This document shows positions 12,351 through 19,979 of a stretch of DNA of 64,000 bases, piece by piece. Source of the stretch: Saprospiraceae bacterium (GTDB lineage: Bacteria > Bacteroidota > Bacteroidia > Chitinophagales > Saprospiraceae); assembly GCA_013360405.1 (NCBI GenBank), contig JABWBR010000003.1, forward strand, positions 1 to 64,000, written 5' to 3'. Numbering within the stretch: position 1 is the first letter of the stretch; each line of letters opens with the position of its first letter. The notes under the pieces are model-generated. The model worked only from the letters and a program-made list of their open reading frames with translations, was not told where the DNA came from and ran no database searches. Both the position numbers and the translations under genes were made by a program.

Positions 12351-12436
12351 GTTGTCCGTTCTCTGTTCTCTGTTAAGTTTAACGAACAAAGATAAGGAAC
12401 AGATAAACAGACAACCGACAACGGATAACAGAGAAC
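12351..12436 (+). repeat. Word-repeat palindrome A3 (7-nt words)
   Basis: The left arm is GTTGTCC, GTTCTCT, GTTCTCT, GTT. The core at 12380-12396 reads on the minus strand as CTTATCTTTGTTCGTTA, 14 of 17 bases like the core at 5862. The right arm is AACAGA/ACAACCGACAACGGATAAC-type words ending in AACAGAGAAC. On the minus strand the core carries TATCTTTG (12387-12394). It lies just after the ppdK terminator and before the haem lipoprotein. Confidence 0.82.
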
Positions 12437-12519
12437 ATATTTTGCAAACTCAAGCGCTTTCCCTATTTTGTCGCGCTAAGTTTCAAATTTTACCAACTAT
12501 TAACTAATTATCTTCTGGT

Positions 12520-12879
12520 ATGAAAAAGCTTTATTTCCTTTTTGCATTGATCATCCTGGTCTTTGCCTGCTCACCCAAAACGACGGCGCCCGCCAAGCAG
12601 GATATGACAAAAGCCGTGCCCAAAGTATCTTATGACACTGAAGTTAGCGCCCTGCTATTGAAAAGCTGCGCTCCCTGCCATTACCCTGCTCAGGACGGAA
12701 AGAAAAAACCTTTTGACACTTACGAAGCCGCCAAAAACAATATCACGGATATCCTCGCCCGGGTAGAATTACCCCAGGACGATCCCAAGTTTATGCCTTT
12801 TAAACTAAAAAAACCGGCACTCACAGCCGAAGAAATCGCTTTGCTGAAGAATTGGGCGAAGGGAGGGTATTCTATGTAA
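12520..12879 (+). CDS. Small lipoprotein with one c-type haem motif
   Basis: A 119-residue exported protein. The signal peptide ends in a lipobox (VFAC, Cys17), so it is probably membrane-tethered. It has a single CxxCH haem motif (CAPCH, Cys50/Cys53/His54) and a downstream Met (Met92 in KFMPF) suitable as the second axial ligand. The end is a cytochrome-like helix (TAEEIALLKNWAKGGYSM). It most resembles the mono-haem c-type domains called PSCyt1 or cytochrome c-like in Bacteroidota lipoproteins. An electron-transfer role is inferred. It converges with yqgE, and a class C repeat begins directly after its stop. Confidence 0.82.
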   Translation: MKKLYFLFALIILVFACSPKTTAPAKQDMTKAVPKVSYDTEVSALLLKSCAPCHYPAQDGKKKPFDTYEAAKNNITDILARVELPQDDPKFMPFKLKKPALTAEEIALLKNWAKGGYSM

Positions 12880-12990
12880 GTTGATTTGCTGATTTGCTGA
12901 TTTGCTGATTTACAAAACATTATTGATTATTCATTTTTAATTTTTAATCACCTAATTATCAGCACATCAGCAAATTAACCCATCAGCAAA
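12880..12990 (+). repeat. Word-repeat palindrome C1 (8-nt words, GATTTGCT class) with nested A+T-rich words
   Basis: The left arm is GATTTGCT three times. The right arm is AGCACATC / AGCAAATT-type words. The centre (about 12923-12948) has CATTATTGATTATTCAT plus TTTTTAATTTTTAAT, which resembles the class G element at 61613-61699 and looks like one element inside another. It fills the whole convergent gap between the haem lipoprotein stop and the yqgE stop. Confidence 0.8.
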
Positions 12991-13548
12991 TTAATTCGCG
13001 CTATAATTTTCCGGCATACGGGCGATCACCGTATAAGCGTTGCCTTTATTAAACATAGCCTGTTGCCAGAGTTGATCGGGGCGGGATTTAAATACGTAGT
13101 TGGCGTACATCTCTGCCAATACCCAGGAGCCGTATACAATTTCGTCGGCCAGTTGGCCTTCCGACCAGCCGGAGTAACCCAGGAAAAAGCGGATATCCTG
13201 TGGCAGGATCAACTGAGAAGAAATGAGAAATTTTAATTTTTCAAAATCTCCCCCCCAGTAAACGCCGTCGGTGAGTTTTACGCTTTCTTCGAGCAAATCG
13301 CCCACGCTATGGATATAATGGATCGTATCTGTCTGCACCGGTCCGCCAAAAAACACCTCAGAGTCAAATTCAGGAAAATCTTCGATCAGCTCGTCAATGC
13401 GCATGCCGAGCGGCTTATTGAGTATAAAACCGATGCTCCCCTCTGCCGAATGTTCGCACAGAAGAACTGCCGCGCGTTTAAAATTGGGATCCAACATAAA
13501 CGGCTCGGCGATCAGTAAACTCCCGTTTTTTACTTCTTCTCTCACCAT
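12991..13548 (-). CDS. YqgE/AlgH family protein (UPF0301)
   Basis: A 185-residue cytosolic protein of the YqgE/AlgH family. The N-terminal SLLIAEPFMLDPNFKRAAVLLCEH and GSIGFILNKPLGMRIDEL are the family signature, FFGGPVQTDTIHYIH is the middle block and RFFLGYSGWSEGQLADEI the C-terminal block. Length is typical. No enzymatic role is established; AlgH was first linked to alginate gene control in Pseudomonas. It is the last gene of a minus-strand run after fabD, separated from it by a class A repeat. Confidence 0.93.
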   Translation of the reverse strand: MVREEVKNGSLLIAEPFMLDPNFKRAAVLLCEHSAEGSIGFILNKPLGMRIDELIEDFPEFDSEVFFGGPVQTDTIHYIHSVGDLLEESVKLTDGVYWGGDFEKLKFLISSQLILPQDIRFFLGYSGWSEGQLADEIVYGSWVLAEMYANYVFKSRPDQLWQQAMFNKGNAYTVIARMPENYSAN

Positions 13549-13618
13549 GAAAAAAAATACTTTCTACTTACAACGTTTTATATAGCGGAAAAGTCACGGC
13601 AAAAGGCCGATTTTTTTT

Positions 13619-13754
13619 GGTTGTGGGTTGTCGGTTCTCTGTTATCCGTTGTCAGTTATCCGTTCCTTAATTTTGCCAGTTATACTTTAACAGAGAACAG
13701 AGAACAGAGAACAGAGAACCGACAACAGAGAACAGAGAACCGACAACAGAGAAA
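13619..13754 (-). repeat. Word-repeat palindrome A4 (7-nt words, longest copy)
   Basis: The left arm is GTTGTCG, GTTCTCT, GTTATCC, GTTGTCA, GTTATCC, GTTCC. The core CTTAATTTTGCCAGTTA (13666-13682) matches the core at 5862 in 15 of 17 bases. The right arm is ten 7-mers of AACAGAG or AACCGAC and touches the fabD stop (13756). The core box TAATTTTG (13668-13675) points toward the fabD 3' end. Word order differs between the arms, which argues against simple mirror copying. Confidence 0.87.
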
Positions 13755-13755
13755 C

Positions 13756-14634
13756 TCACAACGCCCTCGTCGCCATTCCCCTATCCAACTTCTTCACCAG
13801 GCCTTGCAGCGTTTTTCCGCTACCGCCGACTTCGACAAACTCGGAGACGCCGTCGGCAATCATTTGGCGCATCGTTTGCGTCCACAAAACGGGGGCCGTC
13901 AGTTGCTTTACCAGGTTGAGCTTAATTTGAGCGGGGTCGGTTTGGGGTTGTGCATTCACATTTTGGTACACAGGGCAGGAGGGTTTAGCTATCGGCGTTG
14001 CTTCGATGGCCGCTTTCAGCTCGTCTTGTGCGGGTTGCATCAGGGGGGAGTGAAAAGCGCCGCCTACGGCCAGCATAATGGTTTTTGCGCCGCGGGCATT
14101 CAAGGCTTCTACTGCCAGTTCAACGCCTTTGACCGTGCCCGAAATCACCAACTGCCCCGGGCAATTATAATTGGCGGGCACCACAATCTCGTCTTTGATG
14201 CCTGCGCAAACTTCTTCTACCACATCATCTTCAACGGCGAGGATGGCGGCCATCGTACCCGGCGCGGCGTCGCAGGCTTTTTGCATGGCCATAGCGCGTT
14301 GATAGACGAGGCGTAGGCCGTCCTCAAAGTTCATTGCGCCGGCCGCGACCAGCGCCGAAAACTCTCCCAAAGAGTGGCCGGCCACCACATCGGGTGCAAA
14401 ATCGGCGCCGGCCAGTTTCGCCTTCACTATCGCATGCAGGAAAACGGCGGGTTGGGTAATGCGAGTTTGTTTGAGATCTTCAGCGCTGCCTTCAAACATC
14501 ACATCCGAAAGGCGAAAACCCAGGATATCATTGGCTTGCTCAAACAGGTCGCGCGCCAATTCGGAAGATTCATACATATCTTTGCCCATGCCCTCGAATT
14601 GAGCGGCCTGGCCCGGAAAAACAAATGCTTTCAT
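13756..14634 (-). CDS. fabD: Malonyl-CoA:ACP transacylase
   Basis: Moves the malonyl group from CoA to acyl carrier protein at the start of type II fatty acid synthesis. The 292-residue cytosolic enzyme starts MKAFVFPGQAAQFEGMGKD. The nucleophile elbow is AGHSLGEFSA (Ser88), and the catalytic His is His195 in GGAFHSPLM. PVYQNVNAQP and the C-terminal EVGGSGKTLQGLVKKL blocks are standard. It lies 42 bp after folE on the same strand, probably in one transcript with the upstream pterin genes. Its stop codon abuts repeat A4. Confidence 0.97.
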   Translation of the reverse strand: MKAFVFPGQAAQFEGMGKDMYESSELARDLFEQANDILGFRLSDVMFEGSAEDLKQTRITQPAVFLHAIVKAKLAGADFAPDVVAGHSLGEFSALVAAGAMNFEDGLRLVYQRAMAMQKACDAAPGTMAAILAVEDDVVEEVCAGIKDEIVVPANYNCPGQLVISGTVKGVELAVEALNARGAKTIMLAVGGAFHSPLMQPAQDELKAAIEATPIAKPSCPVYQNVNAQPQTDPAQIKLNLVKQLTAPVLWTQTMRQMIADGVSEFVEVGGSGKTLQGLVKKLDRGMATRAL

Positions 14635-14676
14635 AAGTAGTATAAGTCAGTTTTCGTTTATCCTGCTTGTCGCCGG

Positions 14677-15279
14677 TCAGTGCAGCCTGGCGCCGATAAG
14701 CGTCAGAAATTCGTTGCGCGTTTCTACGCGCTGGAAAGCGCCCGTAAATGCGGAAGTCGTGGTGAGCGAATTTTGCTTTTGCACCCCCCGCATCATCATG
14801 CACATGTGGCTAGCCTCGATGACTACTGCTACGCCGAGCGGATTGAGCGTTTTGTCAATACAGTGCAAAATCTGATCGGTCAGCCGCTCCTGCACCTGCA
14901 ATCGTCTGGCAAAGATATCGATTACACGCGGTATTTTACTCAATCCCACAATATAACCATTGGGAATATAAGCCACGTGGGCCTTGCCGAAAAAGGGAAG
15001 AATATGGTGTTCGCAGAGCGAATACAACTCGATATCTTTTACGATGACCATTTCGCTGTAATCTTCCTTAAACATGGCTGAGCGCAGCACCTTTTCGGGA
15101 TCCTGGTGGTACCCTTGCGTAAGAAACTGCATGGCTTTAGCGGCGCGCTCAGGGGTCTTGATAAGTCCTTCTCTTTCAAAGTCTTCCCCGGTTTCGACGA
15201 TAATATTGCGGTAGTTTTCAATCAAACTATCCGTCGCGGTTTTGTTGTAAAGCTCCGTTTTCTTGTGTTGCATACTCAT
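14677..15279 (-). CDS. folE: GTP cyclohydrolase I
   Basis: Converts GTP to 7,8-dihydroneopterin triphosphate, the first step to folate, biopterin-type and deazapurine products. The 200-residue protein has the zinc ligands Cys89 and His92 ([10 protein letters not shown]) and Cys160 ([10 protein letters not shown]), the [10 protein letters not shown] block, and the C-terminal [10 protein letters not shown]. The start could also be the second Met (residue 3). It directly follows a PTPS-type gene, so its product is probably passed to that enzyme. An inverted repeat lies just upstream. Confidence 0.97.
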   Translation of the reverse strand: MSMQHKKTELYNKTATDSLIENYRNIIVETGEDFEREGLIKTPERAAKAMQFLTQGYHQDPEKVLRSAMFKEDYSEMVIVKDIELYSLCEHHILPFFGKAHVAYIPNGYIVGLSKIPRVIDIFARRLQVQERLTDQILHCIDKTLNPLGVAVVIEASHMCMMMRGVQKQNSLTTTSAFTGAFQRVETRNEFLTLIGARLH

Positions 15280-15292
15280 GCGATTGAAACTA

Positions 15293-15314
15293 TTATTTCG
15301 AGGTTACGAAATAA
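15293..15314 (-). promoter_or_regulatory. Inverted repeat before folE
   Basis: TTATTTCG, a 6-nt spacer, CGAAATAA: a perfect 8-bp inverted repeat 14 bp upstream of the folE start codon in the 68-bp gap after the PTPS gene. The size and symmetry fit a dimeric repressor operator or a small leader hairpin; which protein would bind is unknown. Confidence 0.4.
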
Positions 15315-15347
15315 ATACAACAGCAGAAGCCGGACAGAGTTGCAACA

Positions 15348-15758
15348 TTATTCTCCAAAATATTCCGCGTAGATGTTTTCGGTCTCATATAGCTTGATAG
15401 CATGCAGGCGACAGCCCTGTAGGTGCGGTTCCAGTTGTTTCCAAAACAGCATCACCAGGTTTTCGGTGGTGGGTTGCATGCCTGCCGGGATAAAATCTAC
15501 GTCGAGATTGAGGTTGCTATGGTCTACTTTATCCACAATCACGCGTTTGATAATATCACTCAACTCCTTTACGTCGATGATAAAACCCGTGAGGGGGTCT
15601 GGCTGGCCTTTTACCGTAACGAATAGGTCGTAGTTGTGTCCATGCCAGTTGCGGTTGGCGCATTTGCCAAAAACCGCCAAATTCTGCTCGTCGCTCCAGG
15701 CCGTCACCCAAAGCTTGTGGGCTGCATTAAACCGTTCTCTTCTGGTCAGATACACCAT
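15348..15758 (-). CDS. 6-pyruvoyl-tetrahydropterin synthase / QueD family
   Basis: A 136-residue enzyme acting on dihydroneopterin triphosphate. The zinc ligands are His14 (NAAHKL), His39 and His41 (WHGHNY), and Cys33 (FGKCANRNWHGHNY) is the catalytic cysteine. The Cys-x5-HGHNY spacing and the DPLTGFIIDVKELSDII and VDHSNLNLDV blocks look more like eukaryotic-type PTPS than QueD, in which Cys and HGH are closer. With folE next on the strand, a biopterin-type pathway is possible, but a preQ0 role cannot be excluded. Its promoter box is 15779-15786. Confidence 0.88.
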   Translation of the reverse strand: MVYLTRRERFNAAHKLWVTAWSDEQNLAVFGKCANRNWHGHNYDLFVTVKGQPDPLTGFIIDVKELSDIIKRVIVDKVDHSNLNLDVDFIPAGMQPTTENLVMLFWKQLEPHLQGCRLHAIKLYETENIYAEYFGE

Positions 15759-15778
15759 GTAACTTCCATTTTGACCCG

Positions 15779-15786
15779 CAAAAGTA
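15779..15786 (-). promoter_or_regulatory. -7 box TACTTTTG for the PTPS-folE-fabD run
   Basis: On the minus strand the bases read TACTTTTG, an exact match to TANNTTTG, about 20 bp before the PTPS start. This would give a leader of roughly 15 nt. No clear -33 TTTG at normal spacing was seen. Confidence 0.55.
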
Positions 15787-15918
15787 ATAAACCCCCCTCG
15801 TAATATCCACTATTGCCTGACAACTGTCTTTGAGATCGCTCATTTGATCTAAAATATGTAGTTTCACGCGCAGATGTTATGTTTCTTTGTTGGTAAGAGA
15901 TTACAGCACCAGTAAGGT

Positions 15919-16971
15919 ATGTCGACAAAAAAAACGAGCTACATCGCGTCCCACGATATCCTGCACAACAGGTGGATCTACCACAGCCTGTTCTGGCTCA
16001 TGCTGTTGTGTTTGCTCATGCTATTGGAAGAGCGCCAACAGGATTTTGGTTTTTTGCTCAGCAATGAACTCATCAACCTGCTCTTTTACATGATCATCGT
16101 ATATTTCAACTTATATTATCTGGTGCCGAATTACCTCAACAGAAAGAAGTTTCTTACCTACATAGGCTTGCTTATGCTGGCTACCATTATCATCACCCCC
16201 ATTAAGGTGATTATTTTTTATTTCAAATTTTCAGCCATACCGTCGTCACAGTACCACCTGGTCATGAACCAGCACTGGTATTTTTTACTCACCTTTTTTA
16301 TAGCGGGATCTTCTACCATCTTTAAAATCATCACCGACTGGGCGCGGCAGCTTACGGAAAAGCAAGACCTCGAAAACCAAACCATGCAGTCGGAATTGCG
16401 GTTCCTCAAATCGCAGATTAATCCTCATTTTTTGTTCAATACGCTCAACAACCTATACGCCCTCACCCTTAAAAAATCGGACGCCGCCCCCGATATCGTG
16501 ATCAAACTCTCTGATATCATGCGGTATATGCTATACGAATGCAACGAAAAGCAGGTGCCTCTGATCAAAGAGGTGAATTACATCCAAAACTACCTCGATC
16601 TGGAGCGGCTGCGGCAGGGTAAAAACGTAGAGATCAAATTTGAACACCGCGGTCATGTGAGTACCCAAAAAATTGCCCCGCTGATGTTTATTCCTTTTTT
16701 GGAAAATAGCTTCAAACACGGACTTAACAATAACATCACCAAAGGATTTGTCAATATCGAGCTCTCCTCCCAGCCCGACGAGGTCGTTTTTTTTATTGAA
16801 AACAGCAAACCTGATACGCCTCCGCCACCCGATCACCGCCGCAGCGGAGGTATCGGACTGGTCAACGTAAAACGCAGACTCGATTTGCTGTACCCCGATA
16901 AATATGAATTGATCATCGACGATAACCCGCGTACTTACGCCGTGACGCTGAAACTAAAACTGGACGGCTGA
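15919..16971 (+). CDS. LytS-type sensor histidine kinase
   Basis: An inner-membrane sensor kinase of 350 residues. Four hydrophobic segments (about 21-38, 51-69, 79-100, 120-138) form a membrane input region. A short linker leads to the His_kinase (LytS/YehU) domain with the phospho-accepting His170 in SQINPHFLFNTLNNLY, then an ATPase domain with PFLENSFKHG (N box) and GGIGLVNVKRRLDLLY (G box). The response regulator follows 67 bp downstream, so the two form a pair. The stimulus is unknown. Confidence 0.93.
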   Translation: MSTKKTSYIASHDILHNRWIYHSLFWLMLLCLLMLLEERQQDFGFLLSNELINLLFYMIIVYFNLYYLVPNYLNRKKFLTYIGLLMLATIIITPIKVIIFYFKFSAIPSSQYHLVMNQHWYFLLTFFIAGSSTIFKIITDWARQLTEKQDLENQTMQSELRFLKSQINPHFLFNTLNNLYALTLKKSDAAPDIVIKLSDIMRYMLYECNEKQVPLIKEVNYIQNYLDLERLRQGKNVEIKFEHRGHVSTQKIAPLMFIPFLENSFKHGLNNNITKGFVNIELSSQPDEVVFFIENSKPDTPPPPDHRRSGGIGLVNVKRRLDLLYPDKYELIIDDNPRTYAVTLKLKLDG

Positions 16972-17038
16972 TAAATGAGCCCCATATTTCATTATTCGCC
17001 CCCTATTGACTAACTTGCTTCCAAATACATGCTGCCAT

Positions 17039-17773
17039 ATGATCAATGTGATAATCGTTGACGACGAACCCCTGGCTCAGGATGTCCTCGAAACTTATAT
17101 CGAGAAGATGCCCGACCTACACCTGGTAAAGAAATGCAGTAATGCATTCGAAGCCAATGATGCACTGACAAACCATGCCATCGACCTGATGTTCCTCGAT
17201 ATTCAAATGCCCCAGATCACCGGCATCGATTTCCTGAAAGCCCTTTCCAACCCGCCACTGGTTATTTTTACGACTGCCTATCCCAATTACGCATTGGAAG
17301 GTTTTGAACTCAATGCAACCGACTACCTGCTCAAACCCATCTCTATTGACCGCTTTATGAAAGCCGTCAATAAAGCGATCGAGCAGATACACCTCAAACA
17401 AAAGGAAACGGCCGGTAGCCATATCCCTACCGGAGAACCCGACGACGACTATATTTTCGTCAAAGCAGACAAAAAGCTCGTTAAAGTCAATTTTGGCGAT
17501 ATCATTTATATCGAAGGGCTAAAGGATTACGTGATCATCCGGATGGAAAGCTCCCGCGTTATTACGCTGCAAACGATGAAAAGCCTCGAAGACAAACTGC
17601 CTGTCGCTATGTTCAAGCGTATCCACCGTTCTTATATCGTCAATATTAATAAAATTCACGCCATTATAGGCAACATGATAGAGGTGCTCGAAAAAAACCA
17701 GGCCAAACACCTGCCTATCGGCAAAAATTACCGCGACGAACTGCTCGATATGATCAATAAGAACCGGATTTAA
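17039..17773 (+). CDS. LytTR-type response regulator
   Basis: A DNA-binding response regulator of 244 residues. I place the start at 17039 (MINVIIVDDEP) because the frame upstream is not family-like. The receiver domain (1-120) has Asp8/Asp9 and the phospho-acceptor Asp54 in MFLDIQMPQ, with LLKPIS as the conserved Lys block. The LytTR domain (about 143-240) has IIYIEGLKDYVIIR and MFKRIHRSYIVNI. It is the partner of the LytS-type kinase just upstream. Targets cannot be read from the sequence. Confidence 0.94.
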   Translation: MINVIIVDDEPLAQDVLETYIEKMPDLHLVKKCSNAFEANDALTNHAIDLMFLDIQMPQITGIDFLKALSNPPLVIFTTAYPNYALEGFELNATDYLLKPISIDRFMKAVNKAIEQIHLKQKETAGSHIPTGEPDDDYIFVKADKKLVKVNFGDIIYIEGLKDYVIIRMESSRVITLQTMKSLEDKLPVAMFKRIHRSYIVNINKIHAIIGNMIEVLEKNQAKHLPIGKNYRDELLDMINKNRI

Positions 17774-17794
17774 GGCATTTTGACCCCAAAAAAA

Positions 17795-17820
17795 AACGTC
17801 GCGCCAGATGACGCGACGTT
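17795..17820 (-). terminator. Hairpin with T-tract on the minus strand
   Basis: AACGTCGCG (17795-17803) pairs perfectly with CGCGACGTT (17812-17820). The A-run at 17788-17796 becomes a T-tract after the hairpin on the minus strand, so it should stop leftward transcription. On the plus strand it lacks a T-tract. Confidence 0.6.
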
Positions 17821-17962
17821 CAGTAAATTATAATCCCATGAACATATCCAAATTTATGATGACACTTAAAGTGACTTTTATCACTTGCCCGCGTCATAAA
17901 ATGGTCTTAATTTTACGGCATATTTTTTAGTGCTTTCTAATAGTCCCATGAACATGAGTGAG

Positions 17963-17990
17963 GCCGGCTTTCAGAGCCGGCTTTTTTTTT
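17963..17990 (+). terminator. Rho-independent terminator, plus strand
   Basis: GCCGGCT (17963-17969), a 5-nt loop, AGCCGGC (17975-17981), then nine T. It ends either the LytS/LytTR transcript or a small RNA from the 17821-17990 stretch. Confidence 0.85.
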
Positions 17991-18114
17991 GCCGTAATTT
18001 CCTCATCTTCACGATACAAATATCACATCACTTTTGGCTTATTTCAAATACAAAAAAAGGGCATTGTGAAAAATATTTTCCCAGACAAAATAGGGTAATG
18101 AATTGGTTTTCAGC

Positions 18115-18186
18115 AAGGTGACGACTGGGGGGGAGCGCCCGCGGTGGTAACAAGGTGACGTCTCAGGAGCATCCCTGGTGGTGACG
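18115..18186 (+). repeat. Word-repeat element B2 (degenerate GGTGAC class)
   Basis: Begins AAGGTGACGACTGGG and contains GGTGGTAACAAGGTGACG and GGTGGTGACGG. The start and the GGTGGTAAC block align with the element at 2038-2139 (GGTGACGACCGGG and GGTGGTAACGAGG). It lies next to class E words at the pyrG 3' end. Confidence 0.6.
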
Positions 18187-18200
18187 GCTTTGGAAAACAT

Positions 18201-18240
18201 TCCCTCACTCCCTCACTCCCTCACTCCCTCTCACACTCTT
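18201..18240 (-). repeat. Word-repeat run E1 (8-nt words) overlapping the pyrG 3' end
   Basis: TCCCTCAC three times, then TCCCTCTC and ACACTCTT: five 8-nt words in a row. On the minus strand they encode the last 11 residues of CTP synthase and its TGA stop (18205-18207). Only one arm is present. A related run is at 46437-46538. Confidence 0.8.
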
Positions 18241-19848
18241 ACCCCGATACTCCATACTCGCCTTGATAAACCCGGCGAAAAGGGGATGCGGGTTTTCTAC
18301 CGTACTTTTCAATTCTGGGTGGAATTGCACGCCGATAAACCAAGGGTGGTCTTTCAGTTCGATAATCTCTACCAGGTCGGAATCGGGATTAATGCCGGTG
18401 CACAACATGCCTGCCTGCTCCAGTTGGTCGCGGTAGGCATTGTTAAACTCGTAGCGGTGGCGATGTCGTTCGCTGATACGCAAAGTACCGTAAACGTGCT
18501 GGGCTTTCGATTTTTTGCGCAATTCGCATGGGTAAGCGCCCAGGCGCATCGTGCCGCCCTTTTTGGTGATCTTTTTCTGATCGGGCATCAAATCGATCAC
18601 CGGGTGGGGCGTATGGGGGTTCACCTCTGTAGAGGCGGCGTCAGACAGGCCCAATACATGTTGGGTGTATTCCACTACCGCGCATTGCATACCCAGGCAA
18701 ATGCCGAAAAACGGGATGCGGTTTTCCCGCACATAGCGGATCGCATTAATTTTGCCGGTGATACCCCTCTCTCCAAAGCCGGGCGCCACCAACACCCCGT
18801 CGAGGTCTTTGATACGGCGCACCAAGCCTTCGGGGTCGTTTTCCAGCTTCTCTGAATGGATGGGCTCTACCACTACCTTGCATTCATTGACGGCGCCGGC
18901 GTGTACGAAGGCTTCGTGGATCGACTTATAGGCATCCTGGAGTTCGTTGTATTTGCCTATCAATCCGATGCGGACCTCGTGTTTAGGGTTTTTCAGTTTG
19001 GTCAAAAAAGATTTCCAGGCTTTCATCTCGGGTTCGCGGCGGTCGGGCAGGCGCAACTTGCTCATCACCGTGGCGTCGAGGTTTTCCTTGAGCATCAGGA
19101 TAGGTACATCGTAGATGCTCTCGGCGTCGATAGCTTCGATAACCGAGCTAACCTCTACGTTGCAGAACAAGGCGAGTTTGCGCCGGATATCCATATTGAG
19201 GGCATATTCGGTGCGGCACACCAGGATATCGGGTTGAATACCCGTATTGAGCAGTTCTTTGACAGAGTGCTGCGTGGGTTTTGTTTTGAGTTCTTTGGCG
19301 GCTTTGAGATAAGGGATCAGGGTAAGGTGGATCACCATGCAGTTGTCGCGCCCCAACTCCCAGCGCAACTGGCGCAGGGATTCCAGATAAGGCAGCGACT
19401 CGATATCGCCCACCGTGCCGCCCAACTCAGTAATAATAATATCGTATTGATTGGTAGCCCCCAGCAATTGCGCCCTGTGCTTGATCTCGTCGGTAATATG
19501 GGGCACCACCTGCACGGTTTTACCCAAGTAATCGCCGGCGCGTTCTTTGTTGATGACGGTTTGGTATATGCGCCCGGTAGTGACATTGTTGGCTTGCGAA
19601 GTGGGCGTATTGAGGAATCGCTCGTAGTGTCCCAGGTCGAGGTCGGTTTCGGCGCCGTCGTCGGTCACGAAGCATTCACCGTGCTCATAAGGGTTGAGCG
19701 TGCCGGGGTCTACGTTGATATAGGGGTCGAATTTCTGGATGGTGACGGAGAACCCCCTGGCTTGCAGCAATTTAGCCAGCGAAGCGGAAATAATACCTTT
19801 ACCCAGCGATGAGGTGACGCCTCCCGTAACGAAGATGTATTTTGTCAT
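18205..19848 (-). CDS. pyrG: CTP synthase
   Basis: Makes CTP from UTP with ATP and glutamine ammonia. The start at 19848 gives the invariant [18 protein letters not shown]; the upstream extension does not fit the family. The 547 residues contain the synthetase domain ([36 protein letters not shown]) and the class I glutaminase domain with Cys384 (GICLGMQ) and FHPE. The last 11 residues ([11 protein letters not shown]) are encoded by a word-repeat run and are not part of the family core, which ends near [11 protein letters not shown]. The protein should be fully functional. Confidence 0.97.
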   Translation of the reverse strand: MTKYIFVTGGVTSSLGKGIISASLAKLLQARGFSVTIQKFDPYINVDPGTLNPYEHGECFVTDDGAETDLDLGHYERFLNTPTSQANNVTTGRIYQTVINKERAGDYLGKTVQVVPHITDEIKHRAQLLGATNQYDIIITELGGTVGDIESLPYLESLRQLRWELGRDNCMVIHLTLIPYLKAAKELKTKPTQHSVKELLNTGIQPDILVCRTEYALNMDIRRKLALFCNVEVSSVIEAIDAESIYDVPILMLKENLDATVMSKLRLPDRREPEMKAWKSFLTKLKNPKHEVRIGLIGKYNELQDAYKSIHEAFVHAGAVNECKVVVEPIHSEKLENDPEGLVRRIKDLDGVLVAPGFGERGITGKINAIRYVRENRIPFFGICLGMQCAVVEYTQHVLGLSDAASTEVNPHTPHPVIDLMPDQKKITKKGGTMRLGAYPCELRKKSKAQHVYGTLRISERHRHRYEFNNAYRDQLEQAGMLCTGINPDSDLVEIIELKDHPWFIGVQFHPELKSTVENPHPLFAGFIKASMEYRGKSVRGSEGVRE

Positions 19849-19919
19849 AATGTAGTTACTCTGTTTACGATTGGTAGACTGAAGCGCTTTGGAGAATCGG
19901 TTCAGATCGTTACGGGATG

Positions 19920-19927
19920 TAAAGGTA
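19920..19927 (-). promoter_or_regulatory. -7-like box TACCTTTA for pyrG
   Basis: On the minus strand the bases read TACCTTTA, one mismatch from TANNTTTG, giving a leader of about 65 nt. There is no other good box in the 131-bp gap. Confidence 0.35.
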
Positions 19928-19979
19928 CAATATTTTGTGGATGATGAAAAAAAACAGTGAACTGAAGTAGATGATTTAA

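Larger units (their letters stand above)
17774..18204. other. 431-bp gene-free gap with two hairpins and a duplicated 12-mer
   Basis: Contains a hairpin (17795-17820), a 12-mer TCCCATGAACAT present twice (17834-17845 and 17944-17955), a strong plus-strand terminator (17963-17990), and a class B repeat (18115-18186). The stretch 17821-17990 could be a small RNA ending at the terminator or the 3' tail of the LytTR transcript. No convincing protein gene is present, though each 12-mer opens a short ATG frame. Confidence 0.45.

Noticed and set aside
17821..17990. 6S RNA or SRP RNA
   Set aside because: No long central-bulge hairpin or SRP domain pattern was seen; only a terminator and a duplication support an RNA.
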